In this document: piece by piece, positions 11,905-22,323 of the stretch
How positions within the stretch are numbered: the stretch's first letter is position 1
How the letters are laid out: the number at the start of each line of letters is the position of its first letter
Assembly (NCBI GenBank): GCA_011109175.1
Contig: RDEW01000026.1
Coordinates: 761,695 to 825,694, forward strand
Length of the DNA stretch: 64,000 bases
DNA from: Dicyema japonicum
Lineage: Eukaryota > Dicyemida > Rhombozoa > Dicyemidae
Direction: 5' to 3'
Notes under the pieces: generated by a model
Told to the model about the DNA's origin: nothing
The model's database searches: none
Seen by the model: the letters and a program-made list of their open reading frames with translations, nothing else
Position numbers and translations under genes: made by a program

Positions 11905-12434
11905 TTAATAATTATTGGACTTTTGATTATGATAAGTGGTAAGCGATATGCCGCGCCGATCTTCGCCTTCGGTGACGGTCGTCCTTGATAAATTTCCCGG
12001 AAGCACGAATGAGCGGTAATCTGCCGGAGGACATGGATGTTTTCGTCTGAGTAGTTCAAGCACCTCAGACGTCACAGCCATGACAGCATCATTGCTGGCA
12101 ACGACGCTCAACGCCGCTCGGACGTCGCCTTCAAATAGTTTACGATTTACTCTCTCCTAGTTTGTCCGGGCCATTCAAAAAAGCCGGAGGATTGGAATCA
12201 GGATGTTTTGGTTTCATGACTTCCGTCTCGGTCAGAGAATGGACATAGAAAACCTGGATGTTCTTCGTCATTTTTGAGGAAAGGGAGTTCCCAAGTGTCG
12301 TACTTTCTCATGTGTTCTGTTGATCTCCTTCTGAGTCGGTAAATGGAATTCCAAGTGCCATCGGGGCAAAACTGAGTAGCCTTCTGGTCGTCGGACGTGA
12401 GAGCATGGATTTTTATTAAATATAATTTATACAA
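11905..12434 (-). mobile_element. Probable LINE coding fragment (decayed)
   Basis: Two minus-strand frames read EVLELLRRKHPCPPADYRSF and RRSTEHMRKYDTWELPF. The 'LLRRKHP-PP' string resembles the linker upstream of the RT in a group of invertebrate LINE polyproteins, possibly the same group as the copy at 27405-27890. Frames are broken between the two. This is weak, motif-level evidence. Confidence 0.3.
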
Positions 12435-12449
12435 TTTTTAATGCACGTT

Positions 12450-12655
12450 ACTAGGAGCCATATTAGCTATCGCTCCTCGCAGGTAGGAAACATTGTATTA
12501 TAAGGAAAGAACAGTTATCATAACTAATCAATGAGAAAGAACCAAGGAATGCACTTCAATCCTTTTTTCTTTTTGTTGGGTGTGAGTCCTTTTGTAGACG
12601 ATCCGGTTCCGCAGTGAGATGTTCACTGATGATGACGTCACTCGTCAACTCAAAG
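12450..12655 (-). repeat. SINE copy lacking the tRNA-like head
   Basis: The tail and body of the SINE match in order (gaaagaacagtt, agaaccaaggaatgcacttc, gtgtgagtcctttt, gcagtgag, gacgtcactcgtcaa). The match stops before the tRNA-related head, so this copy is truncated and diverged. Confidence 0.6.
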
Positions 12656-13338
12656 CATTTTATACAATTTGGTTTCCCTAAGTATAACCTTACCTTTTTC
12701 ATTTTTGACCTAATTAATATATTTTATAGACTGTTCCCATAATTGTTCACAAAAAACTAAATTTGAAGGATTTTTACTACCATTATAAATTACAGTTAAA
12801 CCATTGGACGTTAAGAGTCTTAAGCCATTTAATTTTTATAAAGAGTCGGGGAAAAGGCACTAAAACCAGGAATATTGAATGGATCGTATAGAGTATTACA
12901 CATTTTTACAAGAGTCACATCATCACATCTTCTTGCCCAATAGCTCGGTTGAAGTACTCTTAGAATATTTGGAGTTTAATTCTCCAAGAATATGGTTACG
13001 TTCACTTTTATGAATTATCGTTTATGACGAAAACCAAGAAACCCATTAGGTTTTAAAGAAACCATATCGACAATCTTGAAGAGAATGCAAATTACTCGAG
13101 ATCCAATGATAAAGGATATGCTTAGGGCGAAACTGATCCACAACATTAGCTATCTTAGATAAGACCACGTTGGACTCCCAATCGTTTCAGAATAATTTTA
13201 ATAAAGCAAGTCATGAGAACTGTCCTGTCAGTCAAAAAACCTTTAATTTCCTTAAGTTAACGAACTAAGTGAATTCCTGACACATTTTTTTAAATTCCAG
13301 AAAATAGGTTTCATTTATAAATCAGATTTCGATTCACA
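12656..13338. other. Intergenic upstream of the lectin gene
   Basis: No gene or repeat recognised. Confidence 0.35.
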
Positions 13339-14640
13339 ATGAGAATGCTATACTTTTATATTCTCTTTTTTGACTCTATTCGACTTGGTAAATCAATGTT
13401 GACACTTTTGTAGTACCAAATGAAACGAGAACGAACTTTGGGGATCATGGCTATCTCATCAGTAACGTTGAATTTGATCAACAAAGATGTGAGCATCAAT
13501 GTACCGATCCTTATTATCTGGCGGTCATTAATACTTATTTTGAACTGAAGTTTATATCTTGTATGGACTTTGGGTTATTAAATAGCTCTACTAAACATAA
13601 ATTTATGGATAAACGGAAAAATATCAAATGGTTCACATAGTTTATTTGATGGATCTCAGATGGTTAGGATTTTTATTACCATCAAGCCTATTTTCATGAC
13701 TAGAAGTAAATACAATGATATAGACACATACGGATTATACTTAGATCCCTGTTCTAGAGAAATGAGAGTCCAAGATCCTCATGTGCCGATGTTATGTGTA
13801 TGCGAAAAGGGTTAGATATATTTTTAGTTTCAGATATCATTTTTTCTGAACTTATTAAAAATTTTGATTATATACCCACTATGCGAAAGTTACCTGTTCC
13901 AAATGGGACAGGTTTTATAGGTACATTAGGAAATATAAAATATTTTTTCTACCATGACCGCATCTATTTGCATATCATGGACTTAATGAATTCATCTAAA
14001 ATTATCCAAGAATGCACAAAAAACTCTGCTTCCCTTTTATTGATAAAAAATGAAGCAGAGAATAATTTTGTTCACAGTATTTTTAATAAAAATAAACTCA
14101 GGAATTATATCCGAAAACGTATTTATTAAAGCTCCCGTCAGAACGGGTTATCAAAATTGGGCATCACCTGAGGATGGGGATACGATGCTAGACTCTCAAA
14201 CTGTTAATGCAGCCGTCATGGAGGATTGTACCGGTGCATGGAGAAATATTTCTGATTTACGTGAAATTCATAACGTATTGTGTAAATCGAGTTTGTTTCT
14301 TTGTCAACTGTTAAAGATGACTGGCATTTATTAATGAAACTGGAATTCATATATCACGTTTCGTCAAAATTTAAGTATAATACATCAAAATTCAACAAAA
14401 AGTCTGTCAACAGAAAGTCTACCAACAGAAAGTCTATAACTACAAATAAAGAAACTTCAAAAAAGGTTAATTTAAAATTGATTTTAGAGCGATCAATTCA
14501 AAAAATTGATGTTAGTCAAAATATTCTTTGGAATTTTTGTCTCCATTATCGCCGCTCAGTCATCGATGGTTTACTTAATTAATGAAATATTAAAAAGAAG
14601 ACATAATGTATGGGTCATATTTAGCTTAGCTCCCCATTAA
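13339..14640 (+). CDS. Two-domain C-type lectin-like membrane receptor
   Basis: Seven exons are predicted: 13339-13387, 13414-13560, 13586-13810, 13834-14076, 14102-14290, 14317-14465 and 14488-14640, joined by GT-AG introns of 22-26 nt. The start gives a hydrophobic leader (MRMLYFYILFFDSI). CTLD 1 has CEHQC, then YYLAVINTYFE, INLWINGKISNGS and a C-terminal CSREM...PMLCVCEK. CTLD 2 has YFFYHDRIYLH, CTKNSASLLLIKNEAENNF, YQNWASPEDGD and MEDCTGAWRN...VLCK. A linker with repeated NRKS units (14400-14445) leads to a single membrane segment (FFGIFVSIIAAQSSMVYLI) and a short basic tail. The order suggests a type I surface protein for glycan or protein binding; the ligand is unknown. Ca-binding EPN/QPD triplets are not evident. 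No named orthologue is claimed. Confidence 0.75.
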
Positions 14641-14699
14641 TTACCAATAATTATAATTTAAATCCTGGATTTCATTTTAATTTTATTAATACTAACACA

Positions 14700-15490
14700 A
14701 TTTGAGCAAATATTGTATGAATGTTCGGTTAAGATAATCAGACTCTATTGCGAACACAAGATTATCTGTGAGGACAGAAGGAGCAACTTCCCCAGTTTCA
14801 AAACAACGATTGGGACACCCCAGGGTAATTACCTCTCCCTTTAGTCTTCACCATATACCTTGAATCTGCACTCAGCGATCTCCGTAAATGCTATATTGGA
14901 GACACAGAAAAGACAACTTATGCGAATGATGTGGATTTCGCATCACAGGACGCGACCGCACTCCAACACCTACTAGAAAATGCACCTGCGGAGCTTGAGA
15001 AATGGTTTCTCAGCGTAAATGTAAACAAAACTGAAATTACGGAAATCAAAAGAGAAGACGATGTACTAATAAGCTAGGCTCTCAACTAGGAGACGCTGAA
15101 GATGTACAAAGGAGGAAAACACTGGCTAATGCGGCAATGGCTAAACTGAGGAAAGGATGGCTAAAAGCCAAAGGACTTAGAATTGACATCAGATGCAGGT
15201 TTTACAACGCCTTTGTGAAACCGATCTTACTGTACAACGCTGGGATCTGGGGAAGTTCTTTCAACGAACTATCGAAACTGGATTCGTTCCATAGAGGGCA
15301 ACTAAAAGCGATGGAAGATCACTTTGACAGTTGCGTCAAACCCTTCCGCACGACCTAGATCGACACTTCCGACTGCCTTAAACAAAGATCTAAATCGTGT
15401 GAGAAAAAGACGGGGGACGACCTGGACGAATTGAGATCACTAGCATTCGACAGAGGAAGACGGAAGAGATTAACTATATTGTTTCTATGA
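14700..15490 (+). mobile_element. RTE-like LINE, 3' fragment
   Basis: Broken frames read IYLESALSDLRK, YANDVDF (catalytic YADD altered to YAND), LRKGWLKAKGLRIDIRCRFY and FVKPILLYNAGIWGSSFNEL. All are in the order of the intact LINE at 22324-25290. A short (TAA)n-type tail occurs near 15520. Confidence 0.75.
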
Positions 15491-16157
15491 GTGTTGTACA
15501 TGCTTCGTGAAAGTTCCTTAATAATAATAAGCAAAAAGAATTATGTCAGAACGCACTAGTTATTGATATATAGGTTGCATGCAGATCACATGTTCATGGA
15601 GAATACTTTCTACGATTGTAGCCAATAAACAAAACTTCCCCTCTTTTAAGTGAACCACCTAAAAATTTTTTAATGGCTACAAGATTGCCCAAAGTTACTG
15701 TTCCTATGTTTCTTTGACTCATAGGTTGATAATATTATAATTGACCATCTTGATTTGACTATTGCTCTTGCGGTTCTTCAAGAACATTTTAATATCTTAA
15801 ATGCGTCTCCAACAAATTTTTCTTTAACTCTCTTCACAACTCTACTTCTAAATAAAACTACCCCCACTTCTTCATAAACCCGAAAATAATTTGATTGATC
15901 TCTTTATTTTCAAAGCACTTATCATTCAAGTAAATCACATGACGACAATAGTTGAACAAGTGAAGAGGAATATGGAGGAAAGGAATAGATACTCTTGATT
16001 AAATAGACATTGGATGGAATCGAACTTATAGAGTATTGTTAGATCGAAGGAGCAACCAATTGGCCTATATTTTATTTACGCTTATCGTTTAATGGATTTT
16101 ATTACCAAAGGAAAATAAAATAACAGTGCGTCGGTTTTGTGTGAGTTTGTGATGTTT
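15491..16157. other. Intergenic, nothing recognised
   Basis: No supported gene, RNA or repeat. Confidence 0.35.
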
Positions 16158-16727
16158 GTTTGTCCATAATTGGATAGCCATGTATTCGAAATCTCTGAGA
16201 GAATTTACCAAAAAGATTTCTGAGTTCTGTGAAAATTTTTGTTTTGAGAGTCTAGCATCTGAAAAAGACAAACGTTTCTTTTTTTCAGAGTATACATGCT
16301 GAGGGCTTTCCTAATTTCTCATGCTATTACGGAATACATGCGTACCGTACCGATTGCTCTTCATATTGACAGCGGCAACCTTCCGTTGAAATAATCCGTG
16401 AACCTGAGAACAGTTATGAGCCTGGAGTCTTTGTTGGTTACGACACTAAGAACCTAAATTGAGCTCACCAAGGAAATAGTGTAGGTCATGAGCCCGAAAC
16501 TCCCCGGAAAGCTATCAGGCGATAAACTAATAGTAGATATAATAATTTACCAAGAAACAATGATTTGTCTCAATTCCCTGAAATTCAAAAGGATTTTGAT
16601 AAAAAATAATCTAGGAAGCAAAAGAATAAGATACATAGATCCACATGACTGCTTCACCCTGTCTTACAAAATCGAAGATCTGCAAAAGTTGATAGAAAGC
16701 TTAGAGACTGAAATGAGAGCAAGTTGA
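16158..16727 (+). CDS. Unidentified gene candidate with short frame-shifting exons
   Basis: Open stretches that change frame every 60-150 nt suggest tiny-intron splicing: SLREFTKKISEFCENF, FLISHAITEYMRTVPIALH, VEIIREPENSYEPGVFVGYD and the final CFTLSYKIEDLQKLIESLE. I cannot name the family and could not fix the splice sites. Position between transposon debris and NAXD, on the same strand, is neutral. It could be a decayed gene. Confidence 0.25.
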
Positions 16728-17185
16728 AATCTCAATAGAATGCACAAACATTATTCTGAAGGTACACCAGAGATGAAACGCCAGTTGAATGCAGTAGTCG
16801 GTTGAATGTAGTGCGGCTTGAGGTTGAGTAGAAAAACCTTTGTACAGTGCGACCCCGAATTAGGGAAAAATCACCAAGGATTTGGTCAGGGAAAAAGTCC
16901 CTTTCAACTACCCGTGTCGTTTCAGAAGACTCGTCGCTTAACGGGTGTGATCTGTTTGAAAAGAATTGACCTTCAGTGAAAACTCCATCTTTCGGATTTG
17001 AATCCACAACCTTCACATCCGGTGTCATAAAGATAATAATAACACCAGAAACTACGACTACACAAACTCAGACAATTAAAATTAATTAATTAAATCAAAT
17101 AAAAAATTTAAAAACCGATTAAATCAAATAGTTATAAAAACATTTTTATAACTTAATTTTTTTTCAAAAATATTAATTCAAATTT
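16728..17185. other. Intergenic upstream of NAXD
   Basis: This holds a minus-strand open frame of 98 codons (16732-17028) that I do not recognise. It could be the start of a divergent gene or chance. The last 100 bases before NAXD are very AT-rich. Confidence 0.3.
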
Positions 17186-18192
17186 ATGTTAGGTAGATTC
17201 AAAAAGTTTATTCCACCACTTAATACAAAGTTACGAAAAGGTCAATGTGGTCGAATTGGAATCGTCGGGGGATGCAAAGAGTTTAGTTATTCTTATATAC
17301 AGATATACCGGCGCTCCATATTTCACTGCCATTTCATCCATGAAGGCGGTTTGCATGTCAAATAAAGTTTAGGGGCGGACCAAGCCCACGTGTTTTGTTC
17401 TAGTGAGGCAGCACACGTGATTAAGTGCTACAGTCCAGACATTATAGTTCATCCCGTGCTGTTTGGTTATCCCTACCATTAATAGTGACTGCTATTCTCC
17501 AAATGAGGTCGATGGATGGCTAAAGAGGATTGACGTTCTGATAGTCGGCCCTGGACTTGGCATCAGTTCGGTGTGCGTAGAATCTGCACGTGTTCGATTT
17601 TGTATAATTGCAGCAATTTATAGAGCGTGCTGTACTTCTTGAAGTACCCCTTGTACTGGATGCTGTATTATACTGTCAGTATTGTAGGACGCCATAAGGA
17701 TTGTGGCGACAACCCCGGATATTGTTTGTAAGTGTCATAAAGTTGTTATAACCCCCAATTGGAGAGAATTTGATCTTCTTTTTGAAAAGTGTCTTTCAGA
17801 TGTTAGCAGAGAGAATATGGATAAGGCAGATCAGGTACAGAGACTGTCTGGTCATCTTGGTGGAGTCACTATATTGCTAAAGGGGGAGAATGACCTCATC
17901 TCAGACGGAAATGAAGGTTTATTTGTTGCCTATATTAGTTGTGATTTGTTCGGAGGAGGGGTGTCCTCGTAGGTGTGGAGGACAGGGAGATGTCCTGGCT
18001 GGAATTGTTGGGTTATTTGTCAATTGGACTCCAAATCAGTCATTTTGTGCCTCTATTTATGCTGCTTGTGTTCTAACACGTGCTAGTGGGAGAATGGCCT
18101 ATGATAAATATGGTAGGGGATTACTAACTACTAATATCATTGACGCTATTCCCTTCACTTTTAAAGATATTTTTGATTACTTGTTCTGTTAG
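17186..18192 (+). CDS. NAXD: ATP-dependent (S)-NAD(P)H-hydrate dehydratase
   Basis: This enzyme repairs damaged hydrated NADH and NADPH (NADHX, NADPHX) using ATP, working with the NAXE epimerase. Family blocks appear in order: [102 protein letters not shown] and [17 protein letters not shown] introns fit at 17281-17302 (22 nt), 17461-17485 (25), 17592-17613 (22), 17665-17687 (23) and 17917-17938 (22). The junction near 17350-17373, just after MKA, does not resolve with a GT donor in the needed phase: it is either a non-canonical intron or a one-base change. The rest of the gene is intact. Confidence 0.92.
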
Positions 18193-18794
18193 ACTACAAG
18201 GATTTTTCTCTCTTCCTTGCCCTTTTCAATTTCTTAGAGGTGTCATGGGGGCACAGTAACTGGCCGGAATCCAAAAAGGATCCTTCTTTTCTACTTTAGT
18301 AGGGGTTCCCACAATTACGGATAATTAAAAAGGATACGTCCTACTCCGATTGGGAAAAAACCTTCTTCTGGTATGTCCAGGGTAATTAAAAATGTATCCC
18401 CGTTTTAACCTTGGTGTGTATTTTAAGACAAAGATGTATCTGGGATACTGGGGCATAACCCTATTACACTTTTTTTCTTCATTCCTCCGCGGTAGATATA
18501 ACCTCTAGTGTCCATCTTAGCGCATCCAAAAGATATCGGAATCTCAAACCTTTGCGACAGCAAGGCATCGAATGCAACAATATCTGAACTCGAAAGCCGC
18601 CTGGCCAAAATAAAAGATGCCTATTCAGGAACCTCTGCCTAGCATATAAACATGGTCCCCTCAAAAGAATAATTTTCCCGGTATATTAGATACCTTCTCA
18701 AAGCATCTTTTCAGTCTGATGACTATGTTTCACAATAATAACAAGTAATCAACAATAAAACAGAATAAAATAGTCAGAAAGAAGAATGAATGGA
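18193..18794. other. Intergenic between NAXD and methionyl-tRNA synthetase 3' ends
   Basis: The two genes converge here. Short minus-strand frames at 18423-18664 match nothing I know. Confidence 0.4.
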
Positions 18795-20861
18795 CTACTT
18801 CCCACAATACAATCCCTTCAGTCGGGTGATCTCATCTTCACTAAGCGTTCTAAAGAGAGGAACAGGCTAATTTGTAAATAACACTGTTACCCTCCCGATT
18901 CTATGACCATTATTCAGAAGGGGAATAAATCTGAGAGGAACACACAAGTCACTTATTCTACTACCAAGGTTAAGCTGATTGCAAGCCAGATTATCTGCAG
19001 TATCGGGGACAAATGGGAACATCATATACGAAAGCAAGCACACTGTGTTGACCATAAGCGATATACAACTGTGGGCAACATCCCTGACAAGTCAACAGAT
19101 AAAATAACCTGGTGGAAGGGTCCTTAACCTTTACCCAAGGCTGTTCCGTCTGAATGAACAAATTCCCGAGACGGGAGATCGAAAGAATGTCGTGAATGGA
19201 CGAAACAAATCTAAAATAACAACCAAATGAACACTTGCACTCCTTCATATTTAAGTGGTAACTCCCTAATAGCTCATCCACTTTTTCTACAAAACTTTCC
19301 ATGGCTTCGTCTACACAGACGGGACCGACAATAGACCCAAAAAACTTGGCACAAAATACCAAAGCCCTGGAATTAACGTGACTACCACCTGTTTATAAAA
19401 TTCCCCAGGTTGTTGACTAGGTGACTGCTGACACACGTGACAAAAGCATCCCAAACAAAGTTTGTGTCCTAAAATACAGACTTGTAACCAACATGTCCCT
19501 CAGGTCGATTTATCAGTAAATAAAACCTCCAATAGTCCGACGGAATCCCCGACTCCTTGATGTCCAACCCGAAGACTCCCAGTCCACGTGATTTTGAAAA
19601 CTTCCCCCCTTCATAGTTTAAATACTCTAAAATGACCAATAGTAGGACCAGTAGCATTAATCCGAGACACGAGAGTGTAATCCTCACCAGTTCCCAATAG
19701 AGAAGATGGGAACACTACAGAGTGAAAGGGAACATTGTCCTTAGCCATAAAGTTACTGAGTTTCACTTCCTTGGGATTCTTCCACCACAACTCCCACTCA
19801 TCGCAATACCCAGCAGTTATCGATATATACCCAATGGGGGCATCAAACCAAACATAAAACACCTATTGTCCTAATAATAACTCCCACCTTATCCCTATAG
19901 CCATCCAGAGGAATTGGAGTCCCCCATTTGAGATCTCGGCTTATGCAACGCTTCTTTAACCCCTTATCAATCCAGGCTGAGGTGATTGCGACTGCATTTG
20001 CACTCCACGAGTTAAATGACGCCCTTTCACTCATCCATTCCTCCAGTTTTGGTTGCAACTACAGTAAGTGATCCCATTACAGCTTCCAAATCCAAGAACA
20101 GGTGATCTGAGTCTCTTATTGTTGGGTAGAATCACACGTCTTGCATTTGGGGGAGATTAGTTCTGTTGCCTTCATCAAATGACCACACGAGTCGCACTGG
20201 TCGCCTCTAGCATCACAGAAGGAGCACAAAGGGCATGTCCCCTCCACAAATCTGTCAGCGAGGAACCTTGACGTTGTAATTACCACAAACATTTCACAAG
20301 AAGTACAAAATAACTGCTCCACTATCTCTGAGGAAATGAACCCGTTCTTTTCCAATTTAAGGAAAATGTCCTGGGCTATTCTGGAAATTAGAAATAATCA
20401 CGACTTTGTTTGATTGTCGGTTGTGGTCCTCCCAAAGACATCAAAACTAATATTCAGCCATTCGTAGACTTCAACGTGCTTCACAAAGTACTTTTCACAT
20501 AGACTCTTCGGACTTAGACCCTCCTGAATAGCCTTCGTCTCCGTGGCAGTGCCATACTCGTCAGTTCCACAAACATAGAGTGTTCTTTTATCACATTGAC
20601 GATTGAATCTAGCATGTCAGTGTAAAATAACCTCGCAAACACATCCCCGCTTAATACGCAGCCAACAATATTTCCAAGATGAGGAATATTATTAACATAG
20701 GGAAGAGCACTGCAAATCAACATATTTTCGCAGTCAGGGTGGGGGAGACTGATATTGTAATTATTTATTTACATTGGTTTTTCATACTTAGTGCGTTCTC
20801 TACTAAATACATGACCATTTCTCCATGATTCAATGTTGCCATTATTTATTGCATCACTCAT
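18795..20861 (-). CDS. MARS1: Methionyl-tRNA synthetase, cytoplasmic type
   Basis: It charges tRNA-Met with methionine. The start at 20861 gives [15 protein letters not shown] and a 24-nt intron (splicing into [11 protein letters not shown]), then [14 protein letters not shown] with the HIGH-type motif HLGN. The connective peptide shows zinc-knuckle pairs (CTSC, CPLC, CDSC, CKTC). [47 protein letters not shown] and the KMSKS-type block [12 protein letters not shown] follow. The anticodon-binding part has ILSISRLGN and NGHRIGR. A 24-nt intron precedes the last exon [19 protein letters not shown]. The protein has neither the N-terminal GST-like nor the C-terminal WHEP domain of the human enzyme, so it is a minimal form. 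Introns between blocks are numerous and only some were placed. Confidence 0.92.
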
Positions 20862-20949
20862 TCTAAAACGTGCTTATTTATTAAATAATTTTTATAAAAT
20901 AAAATTAATTGTTACTTTAGGTTAAATTTTAATATTTTTGTAAATTTAT

Positions 20950-22300
20950 TATCGAAAAGTCATATTAACTCCGATGACTGGATTCTATTTACTAGTCAGG
21001 ATGTTCGCAGAGCCATATCTAATCTAAGGCCAACAACTCAGAGGCCAAAGGACCAGACAACATAACCACATGTGAACTGAAGCACTTAGGCCATCGAGTT
21101 TTTTAACTATTAGCCTATATATTCAACCTATCCATTAACACAAATACAATCCCTGAAATATGGAAGAAGCCTCTAATCAGACCTATCCGAAAACCCAACA
21201 AACCAATAGATGAACCATCTTCCTATCCCCCAATATCTATTCTAAGTTCGGTCTCAAGGCTTGTTTTGGAAAAAAATACAAGACTCAATCTCAATACCTC
21301 CGACCCAGCACGGATTTCGGGACAACCATTCGACGACAACACACCTTACAACCCTCACACAATTCATTGCGGAAGGATTTAACTCCCCCAAACCCCATCA
21401 GAGGACAGTACTTATATCCGTGGACATCACAAAAGCGTTCGACTCAATCCCTTGGAAACTCCTAACAAAGAAAATATACAAAACCAACATCCATCCGAAC
21501 CTGAAACTTTGGCTTGGAAACTTCCTAAATGGAAGACGAGCACAAGTACTCTGCAACAACATCAAATCAAGATCTCGCTATTTCCCAAATGGAGTCCCTC
21601 AAGGCTCCCCACTATCACCCCAACTTTTCAATTTCTACATAAACGACATGCCTCAAACCTGTAATGAAAACTGTCTAATCCTCTCTTATGCCGACGATAT
21701 CATTTTTGCTTCCAAGAACAGAAGCATTCAATCAGCGACTCAGTTGGCTCAACAAATGCTCGACAAGCTGGAACTATGGCTCTCGAAGCGGAGACTCGAC
21801 ACATCAGCAGCAAAGTCCTTTGTCACAGTGTTTACCACTTACAAAAGACAGCTATGTATCGAACCAAAAGTCTTTATGAAGAACGAAGCTATCTCTATCA
21901 ACAAAACACCGAAGATTCTAGGAGTAACCGTTATCCGGCATGTTAAAAACAAAGTAACTTCTGCTTTGAAAAAAATGAGAATTTTAAAAGTACTCTCAAA
22001 GACACTTAGAGACCAAACTGTTGGCTTTGCCACGATTTATGAACAATTTATTCACCAACGATGACGTATACAAGTCCTTCATGGGCAATGCAGATCTCAC
22101 GATCTTCCTCATTGAAATTATCTGCAATCGAGGAGACTGCAATAAAGTTAATTGGACCAGATCACAATATCCAACCCATTGAAAACTTTTTAATTGAACT
22201 ACAACGGAAACTATTAAAGGAGGCTATTCTACCGAGCTGCCCTCTATTCCAAATACTATCGAATTATCTACAATCATACAGAAATTTTTTTGGTTGAGGT
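20950..22300 (+). mobile_element. Jockey/CR1-like LINE, RT part, decayed at both ends
   Basis: An open frame at 21261-22064 encodes reverse transcriptase: QHGFRDNHSTTTHL, VLISVDITKAFDSIPW, NGVPQGSPLSPQLFNFYIND, LSYADDIIFA (catalytic YADD) and KTPKILGVTV. The upstream finger region (20990-21260) is frameshifted, with PDNITTCELKHL and IWKKPLIRPIRKPNKP readable. The downstream thumb is interrupted by stops. No endonuclease is seen, so this is a 5'-truncated copy. The intact RTE-like LINE follows after about 25 bp. Confidence 0.85.
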
Positions 22301-22323
22301 GGTGACGTCCCTCTATAGCACAC

